Source: DATBGO01 sp036558005 (lineage in GTDB: Bacteria > Actinomycetota > Actinomycetes > Streptosporangiales > Streptosporangiaceae). Taken from it: DNA of 64,000 bases. Below, in pieces: positions 33,689-42,907 of the stretch. A program made the position numbers and the translations under genes. The DNA is taken from positions 14,897 through 78,896 of the forward strand of contig DATBGO010000350.1 of assembly GCA_036558005.1 (NCBI GenBank), in the 5' to 3' direction. Position 1 is the first letter of the stretch; each line of letters begins with the position of its first letter. Below the pieces are notes generated by a model. The model saw only the letters and a program-made list of their open reading frames with translations. It searched no databases and was not told the DNA's origin.

Positions 33689-35866
33689 GTGACGGCGCTC
33701 GCGGCCATCGACGGCCCGGCGGTCCGGCGATGGTACCGCCTGGCCGCGGACGCGCTTGCCCAGGCCGGGCCGGCCATTGACGCGCTGAACGTGTTCCCGG
33801 TGCCAGACGCCGACACCGGCACCAACCTGACGCTCACGCTGAGGTCGGCGGCCCAGGCGGTGGCCGGGCAGCCCGGACACGCCGGGCCTGCCCAGCTGTG
33901 GCAGGCCGCCGCGCAGGGCGCGCTAGCCGGGGCGTGCGGGAACTCCGGGATCATCGTCAGTCAGTTGCTGCGCGGGCTCGCCGACGTGTGCGGGGCCGCG
34001 CAGCGGTGCGACGGCCCGGTGCTCGCGGCGGCGCTCGCGCACGCGGCCAGGCTGGCCAGGGCGGCGGTGAGCGAGCCGGTTGAGGGCACCGTGCTGACCG
34101 TCGCGGACGCCGCCGCAACCGCCGCCGCAGCGGCCTTGTCCGGCCCGGAGGAGCGCGGCCAGGAGGTTTCCGGACCACGGGTGTCCGGACCGCAGGTGTG
34201 CGCCGTTGCGCCGCAGGCTGGCGCCGGGCAAGCCCCTGGCGGGCAGGCCAGTGCGGGGCAGGCCAGTGCGGGGCAGGCCGGTGCGGGGCAGGCCGGTGCG
34301 GGGCAGGCCGGTGCGGGGCAGGCCGGTGCCGGGACGGCCGGTGCGGGGCAGGCCGGTGCCGGGACGGCCAGTGCGGGGCAGGCCGGTGCGGGGCAGGCCG
34401 GTGCGGGGCAGGCCGGTGCCGGATTGGCAGGGCAGCCGGGGGCCGAACTGGCGGGAGTGGTTACCGCCGCCGCGGCGGGCGCGCGGGCGGCGCTGGCCAG
34501 GACCAGCGAGCAGCTCGCCGTGCTGGCCGCCAGCGGGGTGGTGGACGCGGGCGCGGCCGGGCTGTGCGTGCTGCTGGACGTGCTGGCCGCGACCGTTACC
34601 GGTCGGCCGCGCGCGGAATACGAGGTGCCCGCCCCGGTCAGGCCGATGCAAGCAGGACTGCCGGGCGGAGCGGCCGGGACCGATGGCGCGGCCGGCCGGG
34701 CGGCTAGCGGCCTGGGGCCAGGTACTGGCGCTGGCCCGCACCACTATGAGGTCACCTACCTGCTGGAGGCCAGCGCGGCGGCGGTCGGGGAACTGCGGGA
34801 GCGGCTCGGCGCGCTCGGCGACAGCGTCGTCATCGCCGGGGCTGGGCAGTCCTGGCACGTGCATGTGCACCTGGGGGAGGCGGGCGCCGCGGTCGAAGCG
34901 GGCCTGCAGGCCGGCCGCCCGAGCCGGATCACCGTGACCTATCTCGGCCCCGTCGGCCCGGGGCCTGGCGCATCCGACCAGGCCGGGCTTCGGCCGGGCA
35001 CCGCGGACCTGACCGGGTGCGGGCGTGATGCAGCACAGCAGGCCAGCCCGCAGCGCAGCGCGCCCGCGGCCAGTGCGCGTGCGGATAGTGGGCGTGCGGA
35101 TAGTGGGCGTGCGGCTGGTACGGCTGGGGCTAGTGCGGCTGGGGCCAGTGACACGGAGCCGGCCGGGCGGGCGGTCATCGCGGTCACCGGCCCGGGGCGG
35201 ACCGGCCAGGGGCCAGCCGGGCCAGGGCCAGCTGGCATGGGGCTGGCTGGCACGGGGTCAGCTGGCCCGGGGCCAGTCGGGGCTGGGTCGGCGGGAACCG
35301 GGGTGGGCGCGCTGCTGGGTGCGGCGGGGGCGCGGGTGGCGAACGGGACGGATGCGGGGGAGCTGATCGGGCAGGCCAGGCAGGCGGGCCGGGAACTGAT
35401 CCTGCTGCCCGACGGGGACATGGCGCTGAGCGCCGCGCAGGAGGCAGCCGCCCGGCTCGGCGCTGAGGGACGGACCGTCGCGGTGATCGGTTCCCGGTCA
35501 CCGCTGCAGGCGCTGGCGGCGATGGCCGTGCACGTCCCTGGCCGCCCGTTCGCCGCGGACGTGGCCGGGATGGACCGCGCCGCGGCCGGGATGCGCTGCG
35601 GCAGCCTGGTCCGCCGGGACGGTAGCCTGACCGGACTGGTCGACGGTGCGGTGGCGGTCACCGGGACGGACGAGATCCAGGTGGCGATCTGCCTCGCTGA
35701 GGCGCTGATGGCAGGCGGCGGGGAGCTGGTGACCCTGATGGCGGCAGGAGCAGCGGACTCACCGCTGCCCCTTGCGGTCGCCGCGCACCTGGCCAGCCGG
35801 TGGCCCGCGGCCGAGGTCGCGTGCTACGGGAACGGCCCGGCACCGCTGCTGATCGGCGTGGAGTAG
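33689..35866 (+). CDS. DAK2 domain kinase-like protein (FakA type) with repeat inserts
   Basis: About 725 residues. The DAK2 ATP-binding domain begins with LNVFPVPDADTGTNL, whose aspartates bind Mg-nucleotide, and GACGNSGIIVSQLLRG. The C-terminal part matches the FakA-like second half (ILLPDGDMALSAAQEAA, later RDGSLTGLVDG). Such proteins are kinase subunits for fatty acids or related substrates. Two low-complexity inserts are unusual: residues about 180-246 are repeats of AGAGQ, and about 465-540 are Gly/Ala/Ser-rich. It directly precedes recG with a 6 bp gap, the conserved actinobacterial order. Confidence 0.88.
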   Translation: MTALAAIDGPAVRRWYRLAADALAQAGPAIDALNVFPVPDADTGTNLTLTLRSAAQAVAGQPGHAGPAQLWQAAAQGALAGACGNSGIIVSQLLRGLADVCGAAQRCDGPVLAAALAHAARLARAAVSEPVEGTVLTVADAAATAAAAALSGPEERGQEVSGPRVSGPQVCAVAPQAGAGQAPGGQASAGQASAGQAGAGQAGAGQAGAGQAGAGTAGAGQAGAGTASAGQAGAGQAGAGQAGAGLAGQPGAELAGVVTAAAAGARAALARTSEQLAVLAASGVVDAGAAGLCVLLDVLAATVTGRPRAEYEVPAPVRPMQAGLPGGAAGTDGAAGRAASGLGPGTGAGPHHYEVTYLLEASAAAVGELRERLGALGDSVVIAGAGQSWHVHVHLGEAGAAVEAGLQAGRPSRITVTYLGPVGPGPGASDQAGLRPGTADLTGCGRDAAQQASPQRSAPAASARADSGRADSGRAAGTAGASAAGASDTEPAGRAVIAVTGPGRTGQGPAGPGPAGMGLAGTGSAGPGPVGAGSAGTGVGALLGAAGARVANGTDAGELIGQARQAGRELILLPDGDMALSAAQEAAARLGAEGRTVAVIGSRSPLQALAAMAVHVPGRPFAADVAGMDRAAAGMRCGSLVRRDGSLTGLVDGAVAVTGTDEIQVAICLAEALMAGGGELVTLMAAGAADSPLPLAVAAHLASRWPAAEVACYGNGPAPLLIGVE
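34246..34425 (+). repeat. Twelve tandem 15 bp repeats inside the DAK2 gene
   Basis: Exactly twelve consecutive units of 15 bp, close to ggccggtgcggggca, fill this stretch with only point differences. The reading frame is kept, and each unit adds one AGAGQ-like pentapeptide. There are no spacers, so this is not CRISPR. It looks like a slippage-prone minisatellite. Confidence 0.95.
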
Positions 35867-35872
35867 CAGCCG

Positions 35873-38368
35873 ATGGCGATGCTCGCGGACCCGCTGCGCA
35901 AGGTGGTGGGGGACAAGGCGGCCAAGCGGCTCAACCAGGCGCTGGACCTGCAGACCGTCGCCGAGCTGCTTGGCTACTACCCGCGCCGGTACGACACCAG
36001 GGGCGAGCTGACCGACCTGGCGTCGCTGCGCGAGGGCGAGCACGTGACCGTGCAGGCCGAGGTCGCCGCCGTGTCGGTGCGCAAGATGCGCAACCGGCCC
36101 GGCACGATCTTCGAGGCGGTGGTGACCGACGGGCGCGGCCGGCTCACCCTGACATTCTTCGGCCGGGGCCGGCAGGACTGGCGGGAGAAGGTACTCACCC
36201 CGGGGACGCGCGGGCTGTTCTCCGGCCAGGTCTCGAGCTTCCGCGGCAAGCGCCAGCTGTCGCACCCCGAGTGCGAGCTGCTCGGCGCGGGCGAGCCCCG
36301 GGTCAGGGCGGCCGAGTACGCCGCCGAGCTGATCCCGGTGTACCGGGCGAGCAGCCAGATCACCTCCTGGCAGATCGCCGACTCGGTGCAGATCGTGCTG
36401 GACACCCTCGACATCGACGACGACCCGCTGCCGCCCGCCGTCCGGCAGAAGTACGGCCTGACCGGGCTCGCCGACGCGCTGCGCGGAATCCACAAGCCCG
36501 TCGACCAGGCCGACAGGCGGCGGGCCGAGCGCAGGCTGAAGTGGGACGAGGCGTTCGCGCTCCAGGTGATCCTGGCCCAGCGGCGGCTGGCCGCGACCGC
36601 GTACTCGACCACGCCGCGGCCGGGCCGGGACGACGGGCTGCTGGCGGCGTTCGACGCGGCGCTGCCGTTCGAGCTGACCATCGGCCAGCAGCTGGCGGGC
36701 GCGACCATCGCAGACGAGCTCGACCGCGACCACCCGATGCACCGGCTGCTGCAAGGCGAGGTCGGCTCCGGCAAGACGATCATCGCGATCCGGGCGATGT
36801 TGCAGGTGATCGACGCCGCCGGGCAGGCCGCGCTGCTCGCCCCCACCGAGGTGCTGGCCCAGCAGCACCTGCGCGCCATCAGCGACCTGCTCGGCCCGCT
36901 GGCCCGGGCCGGCCAGCTCGACGGCGACCCGCGCGGCACCAGGGTCGCGCTGCTAACCGGCTCGCAGTCCACCGCGCAGCGCCGCCAGGCACTGCTCGAG
37001 GCCGCGTCCGGCACGGCCGGGATCCTGGTCGGCACGCACGCGCTGCTGCAGGATCAGGTGCGGTTCGCTGAACTCGGGCTGGTGGTGATCGACGAGCAGC
37101 ACCGGTTCGGGGTGGAGCAGCGGGACGCGCTGCGGGAGAAGGCCGGCGAGGGCCGGCCGCACCTGCTGGTGATGACCGCCACCCCGATCCCGCGGACGGT
37201 CGCCATGACGGTCTTCGGCGACCTGGACATCTCCACGCTCACCGAGCTGCCGGCCGGCCGGTCGCCGATCAGCACCCACGTCGTCCCGGCCGCGGAGAAA
37301 CCCCGGTACCTGGCCCGGGTGTGGGAGCGGGTGGCCGAGGAGGTCGCGGCCGGGCGGCAGGCGTATGTCGTCTGCCCCCGGATCGGCACCGAGCCCGCCG
37401 CCGGGGACGCTGGCGGGGACATGGCCGCCGGGGACATGGCCGCAGGGGATAGCGCCGCCACGGACACGGGCGGTCCTGGCGCGGGCCCGCGGCGAGCCGG
37501 ACAGGCCGGGAACGGCAGCCAGGCCAGCAGTAGCGGCGGGAGCGGGGACGGGAACGGGAACCGGGGCGGGAACCGGGGCGGGACCGGGAACGGGGGCGGG
37601 ACCGGGAACCGGGGCGGGACCGGCGGCCGGGCGGCCGGGGCCGGGCGGTCCGGCCGCAGGGACGAGCTGGCCGAGGACGGGGCGCTGTTCGGCGAGGACG
37701 AGGTGCTCGCGGCCGACGACAGCGGCCAGGACCCCGGCGACCAGCCAGATAGCAGGCCCGCGATCGCGGTGCTGGACCTGGCCCCGGCGCTGGAAGGCGG
37801 GCCGCTGGCCGGGCTGCGGGTGGCCATCATGCACGGCCGGCTGCCCACCGACGAGAAGGACCGGGTGATGCGCTCGTTCGCGGACGGGTCGGTCGACGTC
37901 CTGGTCACCACCACCGTGGTGGAGGTCGGGGTGGACGTGCCGAACGCGACCGCCATGGTGATCATGGACGCCGACCGGTTCGGCGTGTCCCAGCTGCACC
38001 AGCTCAGGGGGCGGGTCGGCCGGGGCAGGCACGAAGGGCTGTGCCTGCTGGTGACCGAGGCCGCCGACGGGGCGAAGTCCCGGGCCCGGCTGGACGCGGT
38101 CGCCGAGACCCTGGACGGGTTCACCCTGTCCCGGCTCGACCTGGAGCAGCGCAAGGAAGGCGACGTGCTCGGCGCGGCCCAGGCCGGCAGCAGGAAGAGC
38201 CTGAAACTGCTGACGCTGCTGAAGGACGAGGAACTCATCGGCCAGGCCCGGCAGGAAGCGACCAGCCTGGTGGGCGCTGACCCGGCGCTGTCGGGGTACC
38301 CGGCGCTGGCCGCCGCGGTCCGCGCCATCCTCGACCAGGAGCAGGCCGAGTTCCTGGAGAAGGCCTGA
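35873..38368 (+). CDS. recG: ATP-dependent DNA helicase RecG
   Basis: An 831-residue helicase that remodels stalled replication forks and Holliday junctions. An N-terminal wedge/OB domain is followed by Walker A GEVGSGKT near 297, the DEQH box near 407 and motif VI QLRGRVGRGRHEG. Between AYVVCPRIG and the second helicase half, about 120 residues (507-628) form a Gly/Asn/Arg-rich low-complexity insert with GNRGG units; relatives have only a short acidic linker there. The ATG follows the DAK2 stop by 6 bp. The next gene, rsmD, is also 6 bp away. Confidence 0.96.
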   Translation: MAMLADPLRKVVGDKAAKRLNQALDLQTVAELLGYYPRRYDTRGELTDLASLREGEHVTVQAEVAAVSVRKMRNRPGTIFEAVVTDGRGRLTLTFFGRGRQDWREKVLTPGTRGLFSGQVSSFRGKRQLSHPECELLGAGEPRVRAAEYAAELIPVYRASSQITSWQIADSVQIVLDTLDIDDDPLPPAVRQKYGLTGLADALRGIHKPVDQADRRRAERRLKWDEAFALQVILAQRRLAATAYSTTPRPGRDDGLLAAFDAALPFELTIGQQLAGATIADELDRDHPMHRLLQGEVGSGKTIIAIRAMLQVIDAAGQAALLAPTEVLAQQHLRAISDLLGPLARAGQLDGDPRGTRVALLTGSQSTAQRRQALLEAASGTAGILVGTHALLQDQVRFAELGLVVIDEQHRFGVEQRDALREKAGEGRPHLLVMTATPIPRTVAMTVFGDLDISTLTELPAGRSPISTHVVPAAEKPRYLARVWERVAEEVAAGRQAYVVCPRIGTEPAAGDAGGDMAAGDMAAGDSAATDTGGPGAGPRRAGQAGNGSQASSSGGSGDGNGNRGGNRGGTGNGGGTGNRGGTGGRAAGAGRSGRRDELAEDGALFGEDEVLAADDSGQDPGDQPDSRPAIAVLDLAPALEGGPLAGLRVAIMHGRLPTDEKDRVMRSFADGSVDVLVTTTVVEVGVDVPNATAMVIMDADRFGVSQLHQLRGRVGRGRHEGLCLLVTEAADGAKSRARLDAVAETLDGFTLSRLDLEQRKEGDVLGAAQAGSRKSLKLLTLLKDEELIGQARQEATSLVGADPALSGYPALAAAVRAILDQEQAEFLEKA

Positions 38369-38374
38369 CCGGCG

Positions 38375-38971
38375 ATGACGCGAATCATCGCGGGCCTGGC
38401 CAAGGGCAGGCGGCTGGCGGTGCCCGCCGGGACCCGGCCGACCAGCGACCGGGCCCGCGAGGGCCTGTTCGCCAGCGTGGCGGCCAGCCTGGGCACCCTG
38501 GACGGCGCGCGGGTGGCCGACCTGTACGCCGGCTCGGGCGCGGTGGGCCTGGAAGCGCTCTCCCGCGGTGCGGCCGGGGCGCTGCTGGTCGAGTCGGACC
38601 GGACCGCGGCCCTGGTCATCAGGGCCAACATCGAGACCCTCGGGCTGGCCGGCGCCGAGCTGGTCCCCGGGCTGGTCGAGCGGGTGCTGGAACGCGGACC
38701 CGGCCCGGCGGGCCCGCGCGACTTCGTCTTCGCCGACCCGCCCTACGTGGTCGCGGACGGGCAGGTCACCACGGTGCTTGAGTTGCTGGCCGGGCGCGGC
38801 TGGCTGGCCGACGGCGCGCTCGTGGTGATCGAGCGGGCCACCAGGTCGGGCCCGCCTGGCTGGCCGGGCGGATATGAGCAGGACAGGTCCCGCAGGTACG
38901 GCGAGGCGACGCTCTGGTACGGTCTGGCCGCAGGCACACAGTCAGCTGCCCGGTCAGCGACAGGAGAGTGA
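38375..38971 (+). CDS. rsmD: 16S rRNA (guanine(966)-N(2))-methyltransferase
   Basis: A 198-residue SAM-dependent enzyme methylating G966 of 16S rRNA during 30S assembly. It starts with MTRIIAGLAKGRRLAVP, has the SAM loop DLYAGSGAVGLEALSRG and the catalytic DPPY motif at about 122-125. It is in the recG-rsmD-coaD run, with 6 bp to each neighbour, so all three are probably one transcript. The start is an ATG directly after the recG stop. Confidence 0.95.
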   Translation: MTRIIAGLAKGRRLAVPAGTRPTSDRAREGLFASVAASLGTLDGARVADLYAGSGAVGLEALSRGAAGALLVESDRTAALVIRANIETLGLAGAELVPGLVERVLERGPGPAGPRDFVFADPPYVVADGQVTTVLELLAGRGWLADGALVVIERATRSGPPGWPGGYEQDRSRRYGEATLWYGLAAGTQSAARSATGE

Positions 38972-38977
38972 GCTCGG

Positions 38978-39457
38978 GTGCGTCGTGTCGTCTATCCAGG
39001 GTCATTCGACCCGGTGACCAACGGGCACGTGGACATCATCGCCCGCGCGGCCAGGCTGCACGACGAGGTGGTCGTCGCCGTCCTGCTCAACCCCAGCAAG
39101 TCGACGCTGTTCACCGTGGACGAGCGGGTCAGCATGCTGAGCGAGGTCACCGCGGAGTTCAGCAACGTCCAGGTGGCCAGCTTCGCCGGCCTGACCGTCG
39201 ACTTCTGCAAGGCCAACGACATCAGCGCGATCGTGAAGGGGCTGCGCGCGGTCAGTGACTTCGACTACGAGCTGCAGATGGCGCAGATGAATTACAGCCA
39301 GGCCGGGGTCGAGACGCTGTTCATGGCCACCAACCCGCTGTACGCGTTCCTGTCATCGTCGCTGGTCAAAGAGTTCGCCAGGTTCGGCGGGGACGTCGCG
39401 AGCCTGGTGCCCAAGCCGGTGCTCGACAAGCTGGCCGAACGGGCGGCCAGGGCCTGA
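38978..39457 (+). CDS. coaD: Phosphopantetheine adenylyltransferase
   Basis: A 159-residue enzyme catalysing the penultimate step of coenzyme A synthesis. GSFDPVTNGH at residues 8-17 holds the nucleotidyltransferase HxGH-like motif, AIVKGLRAVSDFDYE is the substrate helix, and FLSSSLVKE is the C-terminal ATP loop. The start is a GTG preceded by AGGAGAG. Length and motifs are fully typical. It ends the DAK2-recG-rsmD-coaD run, 96 bp before the next gene. Confidence 0.97.
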   Translation: MRRVVYPGSFDPVTNGHVDIIARAARLHDEVVVAVLLNPSKSTLFTVDERVSMLSEVTAEFSNVQVASFAGLTVDFCKANDISAIVKGLRAVSDFDYELQMAQMNYSQAGVETLFMATNPLYAFLSSSLVKEFARFGGDVASLVPKPVLDKLAERAARA

Positions 39458-39553
39458 GGGCCGGCCGCCCGCCGGGCCCGGGCCAACTTGGGATTCGGCC
39501 GGCCCGGCGGGTAAGCTGGGCCGCCCAGTACCCCGTCACCACCTAGCTTGCCC

Positions 39554-40147
39554 ATGTCACCTGTTAACTCCAAGCACGCAAGGCGCCTTGGCCACCCGCT
39601 TGTCTTCGATACGCGCGGGCTCGGCCCCGGTGCTGTGCTGCGGCAGTCCCGTACCGCGCCGGCCCCGGCCGACCTCGCGGTCGAGCTCGCCCGCGTTCCC
39701 GAGGGCGCGCAGCTGTCGCTCGACGTGCAGCTGGAGGGGGTCGCCGACGGCGTCCTGGCCACGGTGGAGGCGCAGGCGCCGCTGGCCGCGGAGTGCGCGC
39801 GCTGCCTGGAGCCGGTGTCATCGACGACCCGGGTCAGGTTCCGTGAGCTATACAGCTACGAGGCCGGCGAGGAAGGCGGGTATGTTCTGCACGGAGACCT
39901 GCTCGACCTGGAGCCCGCGCTGCGTGATGCGCTGGTGCTGGAGCTGCCGCTGGCGCCGCTGTGCGCCGACGACTGCGCCGGGCTCTGCGTCGAGTGTGGC
40001 ATCCGGCTCGCGGACGCGGGCCCCGGCCACTTTCATGCCGGGCCGCAAGGGGCCGATACTGGTAACAAGCCGGACACTGGCGGCGGATCGCCGCCCGATG
40101 ACAGGACGGCCGGCTCGCCCGGTCCCGACCATAGGAAGGAGCGCTGA
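39554..40147 (+). CDS. DUF177 (YceD family) protein
   Basis: A 197-residue protein of the family usually encoded just upstream of rpmF; YceD is linked to 23S rRNA and ribosome maturation. ECARCLEPV and later CADDCAGLCVECG give two cysteine clusters that may bind metal. The ATG at 39554 follows an in-frame TTG; the ATG is preferred. After residue 155 the protein ends in a low-complexity Gly/Asp/Pro tail not seen in most relatives. The stop is directly followed by rpmF. Confidence 0.92.
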   Translation: MSPVNSKHARRLGHPLVFDTRGLGPGAVLRQSRTAPAPADLAVELARVPEGAQLSLDVQLEGVADGVLATVEAQAPLAAECARCLEPVSSTTRVRFRELYSYEAGEEGGYVLHGDLLDLEPALRDALVLELPLAPLCADDCAGLCVECGIRLADAGPGHFHAGPQGADTGNKPDTGGGSPPDDRTAGSPGPDHRKER

Positions 40148-40148
40148 G

Positions 40149-40325
40149 GTGGCGGTCCCCAAGCGGAGAATGTCACGCAGCAACACCCGGTCGCGCCGGG
40201 CCCAGTGGAAGACCACGGCGCCCGCGCTGGTGACCTGCCCGCAGTGCCGTGACCCCAAGCTGCCGCACACGGCGTGCCCGACGTGCGGCACCTACAACCG
40301 GCGCCAGGTGATCAACCCTTCCTGA
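40149..40325 (+). CDS. rpmF: 50S ribosomal protein L32
   Basis: A 58-residue ribosomal protein starting VAVPKRRMSRSNTRSRR. It carries the zinc-ribbon cysteines CPQC and CPTC. The GTG at 40149 lies one base after the DUF177 stop and has GAAGGAGCG upstream. This is the L32 form with all four cysteines. The order DUF177-rpmF-rnc-mutM is conserved. Confidence 0.97.
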   Translation: MAVPKRRMSRSNTRSRRAQWKTTAPALVTCPQCRDPKLPHTACPTCGTYNRRQVINPS

Positions 40326-40406
40326 CCGCGGACCAGGTGCGCGGCCGGTGCCGGACGCGTACCGCGCGCCGGAGTCGTGCCGCGCGGACAGCGGAGAGGA
40401 GGATGC

Positions 40407-41306
40407 GTGCCCAGCACATCGGGCAGCGGCGGAGCTGCCGAGTACGACACCGCCGGCCTGCTGCGTGCCCTGGGAGTGCCACTCGGGGCCGAATTGCTGG
40501 AGCGCGCCCTCACCCACCGCTCGTTCGCGTACGAGAACGGCGGGCTGCCGACCAACGAGCGGCTGGAGTTCCTCGGTGACTCGGTGCTCGGCCTGATCGT
40601 CACCGACACCTTGTTCCGCGGGTATCCCGACCTGCCCGAGGGGCAGCTCGCGAAGCTGCGTGCCGCGGTGGTGAACATGCGCGCGCTGGCCGGCGTCGCC
40701 CGCGGCCTGCACCTGGGCCGCTACGTGCGGCTGGGCAAGGGCGAGGAAGGCACCGGCGGCCGGGACAAGTCATCGATCCTGGCCGACACCCTGGAGGCGG
40801 TGCTCGGCGCCGTCTACATGGACAGCGGCCTGGACGAGGCGGATGCCCTGGTGCACCGGCTGTTCGACCCGGTGATCGAGCGCTCGGCCCGGCTCGGCGC
40901 CGGGCTGGACTGGAAGACCTCGCTGCAGGAGCTGACCGCCGCCGAGATACTCGGCGTGCCGGAATACCACGTGGATGAGAGCGGCCCCGATCACCAGAAG
41001 TCGTTCCGGGCCGAGGTGCGGATCGGCGGGCGCACCTACGGCGAGGGCGAGGGCCACTCCAAGAAGGAGGCCGAGCAGCAGGCCGCCGAGGCCGCCTGGA
41101 CCTCCATCAGCGAGGGCGCGGCACAAGCCGCGCTCGCCCGCGGCGACGGGGCGGTCGACGGGGCGGCCAACGGCGAGATCGCCGGCCCGCCCGGCAGCAG
41201 CCAGCCAGGCAAGGCGCCAGACGGCGGGCACGGGCACCCGGCCAAGACGGCGAACGGCGGGCGCGGGCAGCCCGCCACGGCGCCGGACGGCGAAGATCAG
41301 GGCTAG
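40407..41306 (+). CDS. rnc: Ribonuclease III
   Basis: A 299-residue double-strand-specific endonuclease that processes rRNA precursors. The catalytic signature NERLEFLGDSVLG begins near residue 50, a second acidic site lies in ADTLEAVLGAVYMD, and the dsRNA-binding domain ends the folded part with SKKEAEQQAAEAAW. The GTG at 40407 has GAGAGGAGG upstream. About 65 residues after the dsRBD form a Gly/Asp/Ala-rich tail with GHGHPAKT-like units, longer than usual. The gene is 3 bp from mutM. Confidence 0.95.
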   Translation: MPSTSGSGGAAEYDTAGLLRALGVPLGAELLERALTHRSFAYENGGLPTNERLEFLGDSVLGLIVTDTLFRGYPDLPEGQLAKLRAAVVNMRALAGVARGLHLGRYVRLGKGEEGTGGRDKSSILADTLEAVLGAVYMDSGLDEADALVHRLFDPVIERSARLGAGLDWKTSLQELTAAEILGVPEYHVDESGPDHQKSFRAEVRIGGRTYGEGEGHSKKEAEQQAAEAAWTSISEGAAQAALARGDGAVDGAANGEIAGPPGSSQPGKAPDGGHGHPAKTANGGRGQPATAPDGEDQG

Positions 41307-41309
41307 CCG

Positions 41310-42161
41310 GTGCCCGAGCTACCGGAGGTCGAGAGTGTCCGCCGGGGCCTGCAGACCCACATCACCGGCCGGACGATCGAGAAGGCTGAGCTGCTGCACC
41401 CGCGGGTGACCCGGCGGCACCCGGCCGGCCAGCAGGACTTCACCGCCGCGGTCGCCGGGCTGACCGTCACCGGCACCCGGCGCCGCGGCAAGTACCTGTG
41501 GCTCGAACTCGGCGACGACGCGCTGGTCGCGCACCTGGGGATGAGCGGCCAGCTGCTGATCGTGGACCAGGACCGGCCGCTCTCGGCGCACGTCCGGGCC
41601 CGGTTCACCTTCACCGATTCCGGTCCTGACCTGCGCTTTAGCGACCAGCGGACGTTCGGCCACCTGTACTTCTGCCCAGCCGGGGCGCAGCTGCCCGACA
41701 TCATCGCGCACATCGCGCCCGACCCGCTGGAGGCCGGGTTCGACCTCGCCGCGCTGACCGTCAGGCTGCGCGGCCGCCGCACCGGGATCAAGCGGGCACT
41801 ACTCGACCAGTCACTGGTCAGCGGGATCGGCAACATCTATGCCGACGAGGCGCTGTGGCGGGCCCGACTGCACTGGGCCCGGGCGGCTGAGCGGCTCAGG
41901 CCCGCCGAGGTGGCCCTGCTGATCAGCTCCGTGCAGGACATCTTCGCCGAGGCGCTGGCGGCCGGCGGCACCTCATTCGACAGCCTGTACGTGAACGTGA
42001 ACGGGGAGAGCGGCTACTTCGACCGGTCGCTGGCCGTCTACGGGCGGGCCGGCCAGCCGTGCCGCCGGTGCGGCACGCCGATCCGGCGGGACCCGTTCAT
42101 GAACCGGTCCTCCTACAGCTGCCCGGTCTGCCAGCCCCGCCCGCGCCGGGGCCGCTGGTGA
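41310..42161 (+). CDS. mutM: Formamidopyrimidine-DNA glycosylase
   Basis: A 283-residue base-excision repair enzyme removing 8-oxoguanine and FaPy lesions. After the initiator it reads PELPEVE, so Pro2 and Glu3 are the catalytic residues. The H2TH helix contains LVSGIGNIYADEAL, and the zinc finger ends the protein with CRRCG and CPVC. The start is a GTG 3 bp after rnc. Its stop overlaps the acylphosphatase GTG as GTGA. Confidence 0.97.
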   Translation: MPELPEVESVRRGLQTHITGRTIEKAELLHPRVTRRHPAGQQDFTAAVAGLTVTGTRRRGKYLWLELGDDALVAHLGMSGQLLIVDQDRPLSAHVRARFTFTDSGPDLRFSDQRTFGHLYFCPAGAQLPDIIAHIAPDPLEAGFDLAALTVRLRGRRTGIKRALLDQSLVSGIGNIYADEALWRARLHWARAAERLRPAEVALLISSVQDIFAEALAAGGTSFDSLYVNVNGESGYFDRSLAVYGRAGQPCRRCGTPIRRDPFMNRSSYSCPVCQPRPRRGRW

Positions 42162-42445
42162 CCCGCCCCGGCGATGCCGCCAGGCTCATCGCGTGGGTCG
42201 AGGGCCGGGTGCAGGGAGTCGGGTTCCGGTGGTGGGTGCGGGCCAGGGCACTGGAACGCGGCCTGGCCGGCTGGGCGGAAAATCTTGTCGACGGCAGGGT
42301 AAAGGTCGTCGCCGAAGGGCCGTCCGAAGACTGTGACGAACTGCTCGCCCTGCTCGGCGGTGGAAGCACGCCAGGGTGGGTACGCCAGGTCACGCACCGC
42401 TGGGAGCACGCCAGCGGCCGTCTTTGCGGGTTTACCGAGCGGTGA
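42158..42445 (+). CDS. acyP: Acylphosphatase
   Basis: A 95-residue enzyme hydrolysing carboxyl-phosphate bonds. The active-site segment is VEGRVQGVGFRWWV, with the catalytic Arg in GFRWW, and the conserved Asn lies in WAENLVDGRV. The GTG start overlaps the mutM stop. The same order, mutM then acylphosphatase then smc, occurs in streptomycetes. Confidence 0.93.
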   Translation: MTRPGDAARLIAWVEGRVQGVGFRWWVRARALERGLAGWAENLVDGRVKVVAEGPSEDCDELLALLGGGSTPGWVRQVTHRWEHASGRLCGFTER

Positions 42446-42660
42446 CCGGCGGGCTAGGGGGCGCGCCGGTTAAAACAACCAGAGTTTCGCCGCAGCACGG
42501 CTTCCCGGCGACCCTTGTGACCTGCGACATCACTCAACTTGACCGGATACCCTGGCTGGTGGGACCATGAAGTGGTTACTTGCGCGCAGGGCTGCGCTAC
42601 TTTCTCGCGTATATGCGTGCGCGCCCACTCTGGTCACTCAGTGTGGAGGACCTAAAACAA

Positions 42661-42848
42661 TGGCGAAGGCTCTGTATGGCCACGTCGGCGGGCCGGATCC
42701 CCGCATGGTCGCTGAGATGCGTCGCCTTCAGCAGCGTGTTCGTGACCTGGAAGCCGAGCTTGTCAGGCTCCAGGAGGAGAACGACGTTCTCGCTGCGGAA
42801 GTAGGCCACGACCTGCTGATCCCGGTCCGCGTGCCTGCGCTTACCTAG
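42661..42848 (+). CDS. Small conserved actinobacterial coiled-coil protein
   Basis: A 61-62 residue protein: MAKALYGHVGG, then a coiled coil (MRRLQQRVRDLEAELVRLQEEN) and a short C-terminus ending in PALT. Near-identical small proteins are known to me upstream of smc in other actinobacteria, with unknown role. The ATG is preceded by GGAGG seven bases upstream; a longer frame from 42567 is not used. A terminator-like hairpin follows. It is probably transcribed on its own. Confidence 0.85.
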
Positions 42849-42871
42849 CGCGTGCCGGCCTCGACGATGTA

Positions 42872-42907
42872 GAGGGGCGCCTACAGTCAGGCGTCCCTCT
42901 TCGTCTG
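42872..42907 (+). terminator. Hairpin with partial T-tract after the small coiled-coil gene
   Basis: GAGGGGCGCCT at 42872-42882 pairs with AGGCGTCCCTC at 42889-42899 with one G-T wobble position and a 6-base loop, followed by TTCGTCT. It lies 24 bp after the stop. Confidence 0.75.

Noticed and set aside
34246..34425. CRISPR-like regular repeats
   Set aside because: Units are 15 bp, contiguous, without spacers, in frame with the DAK2 gene, and no cas genes are present.
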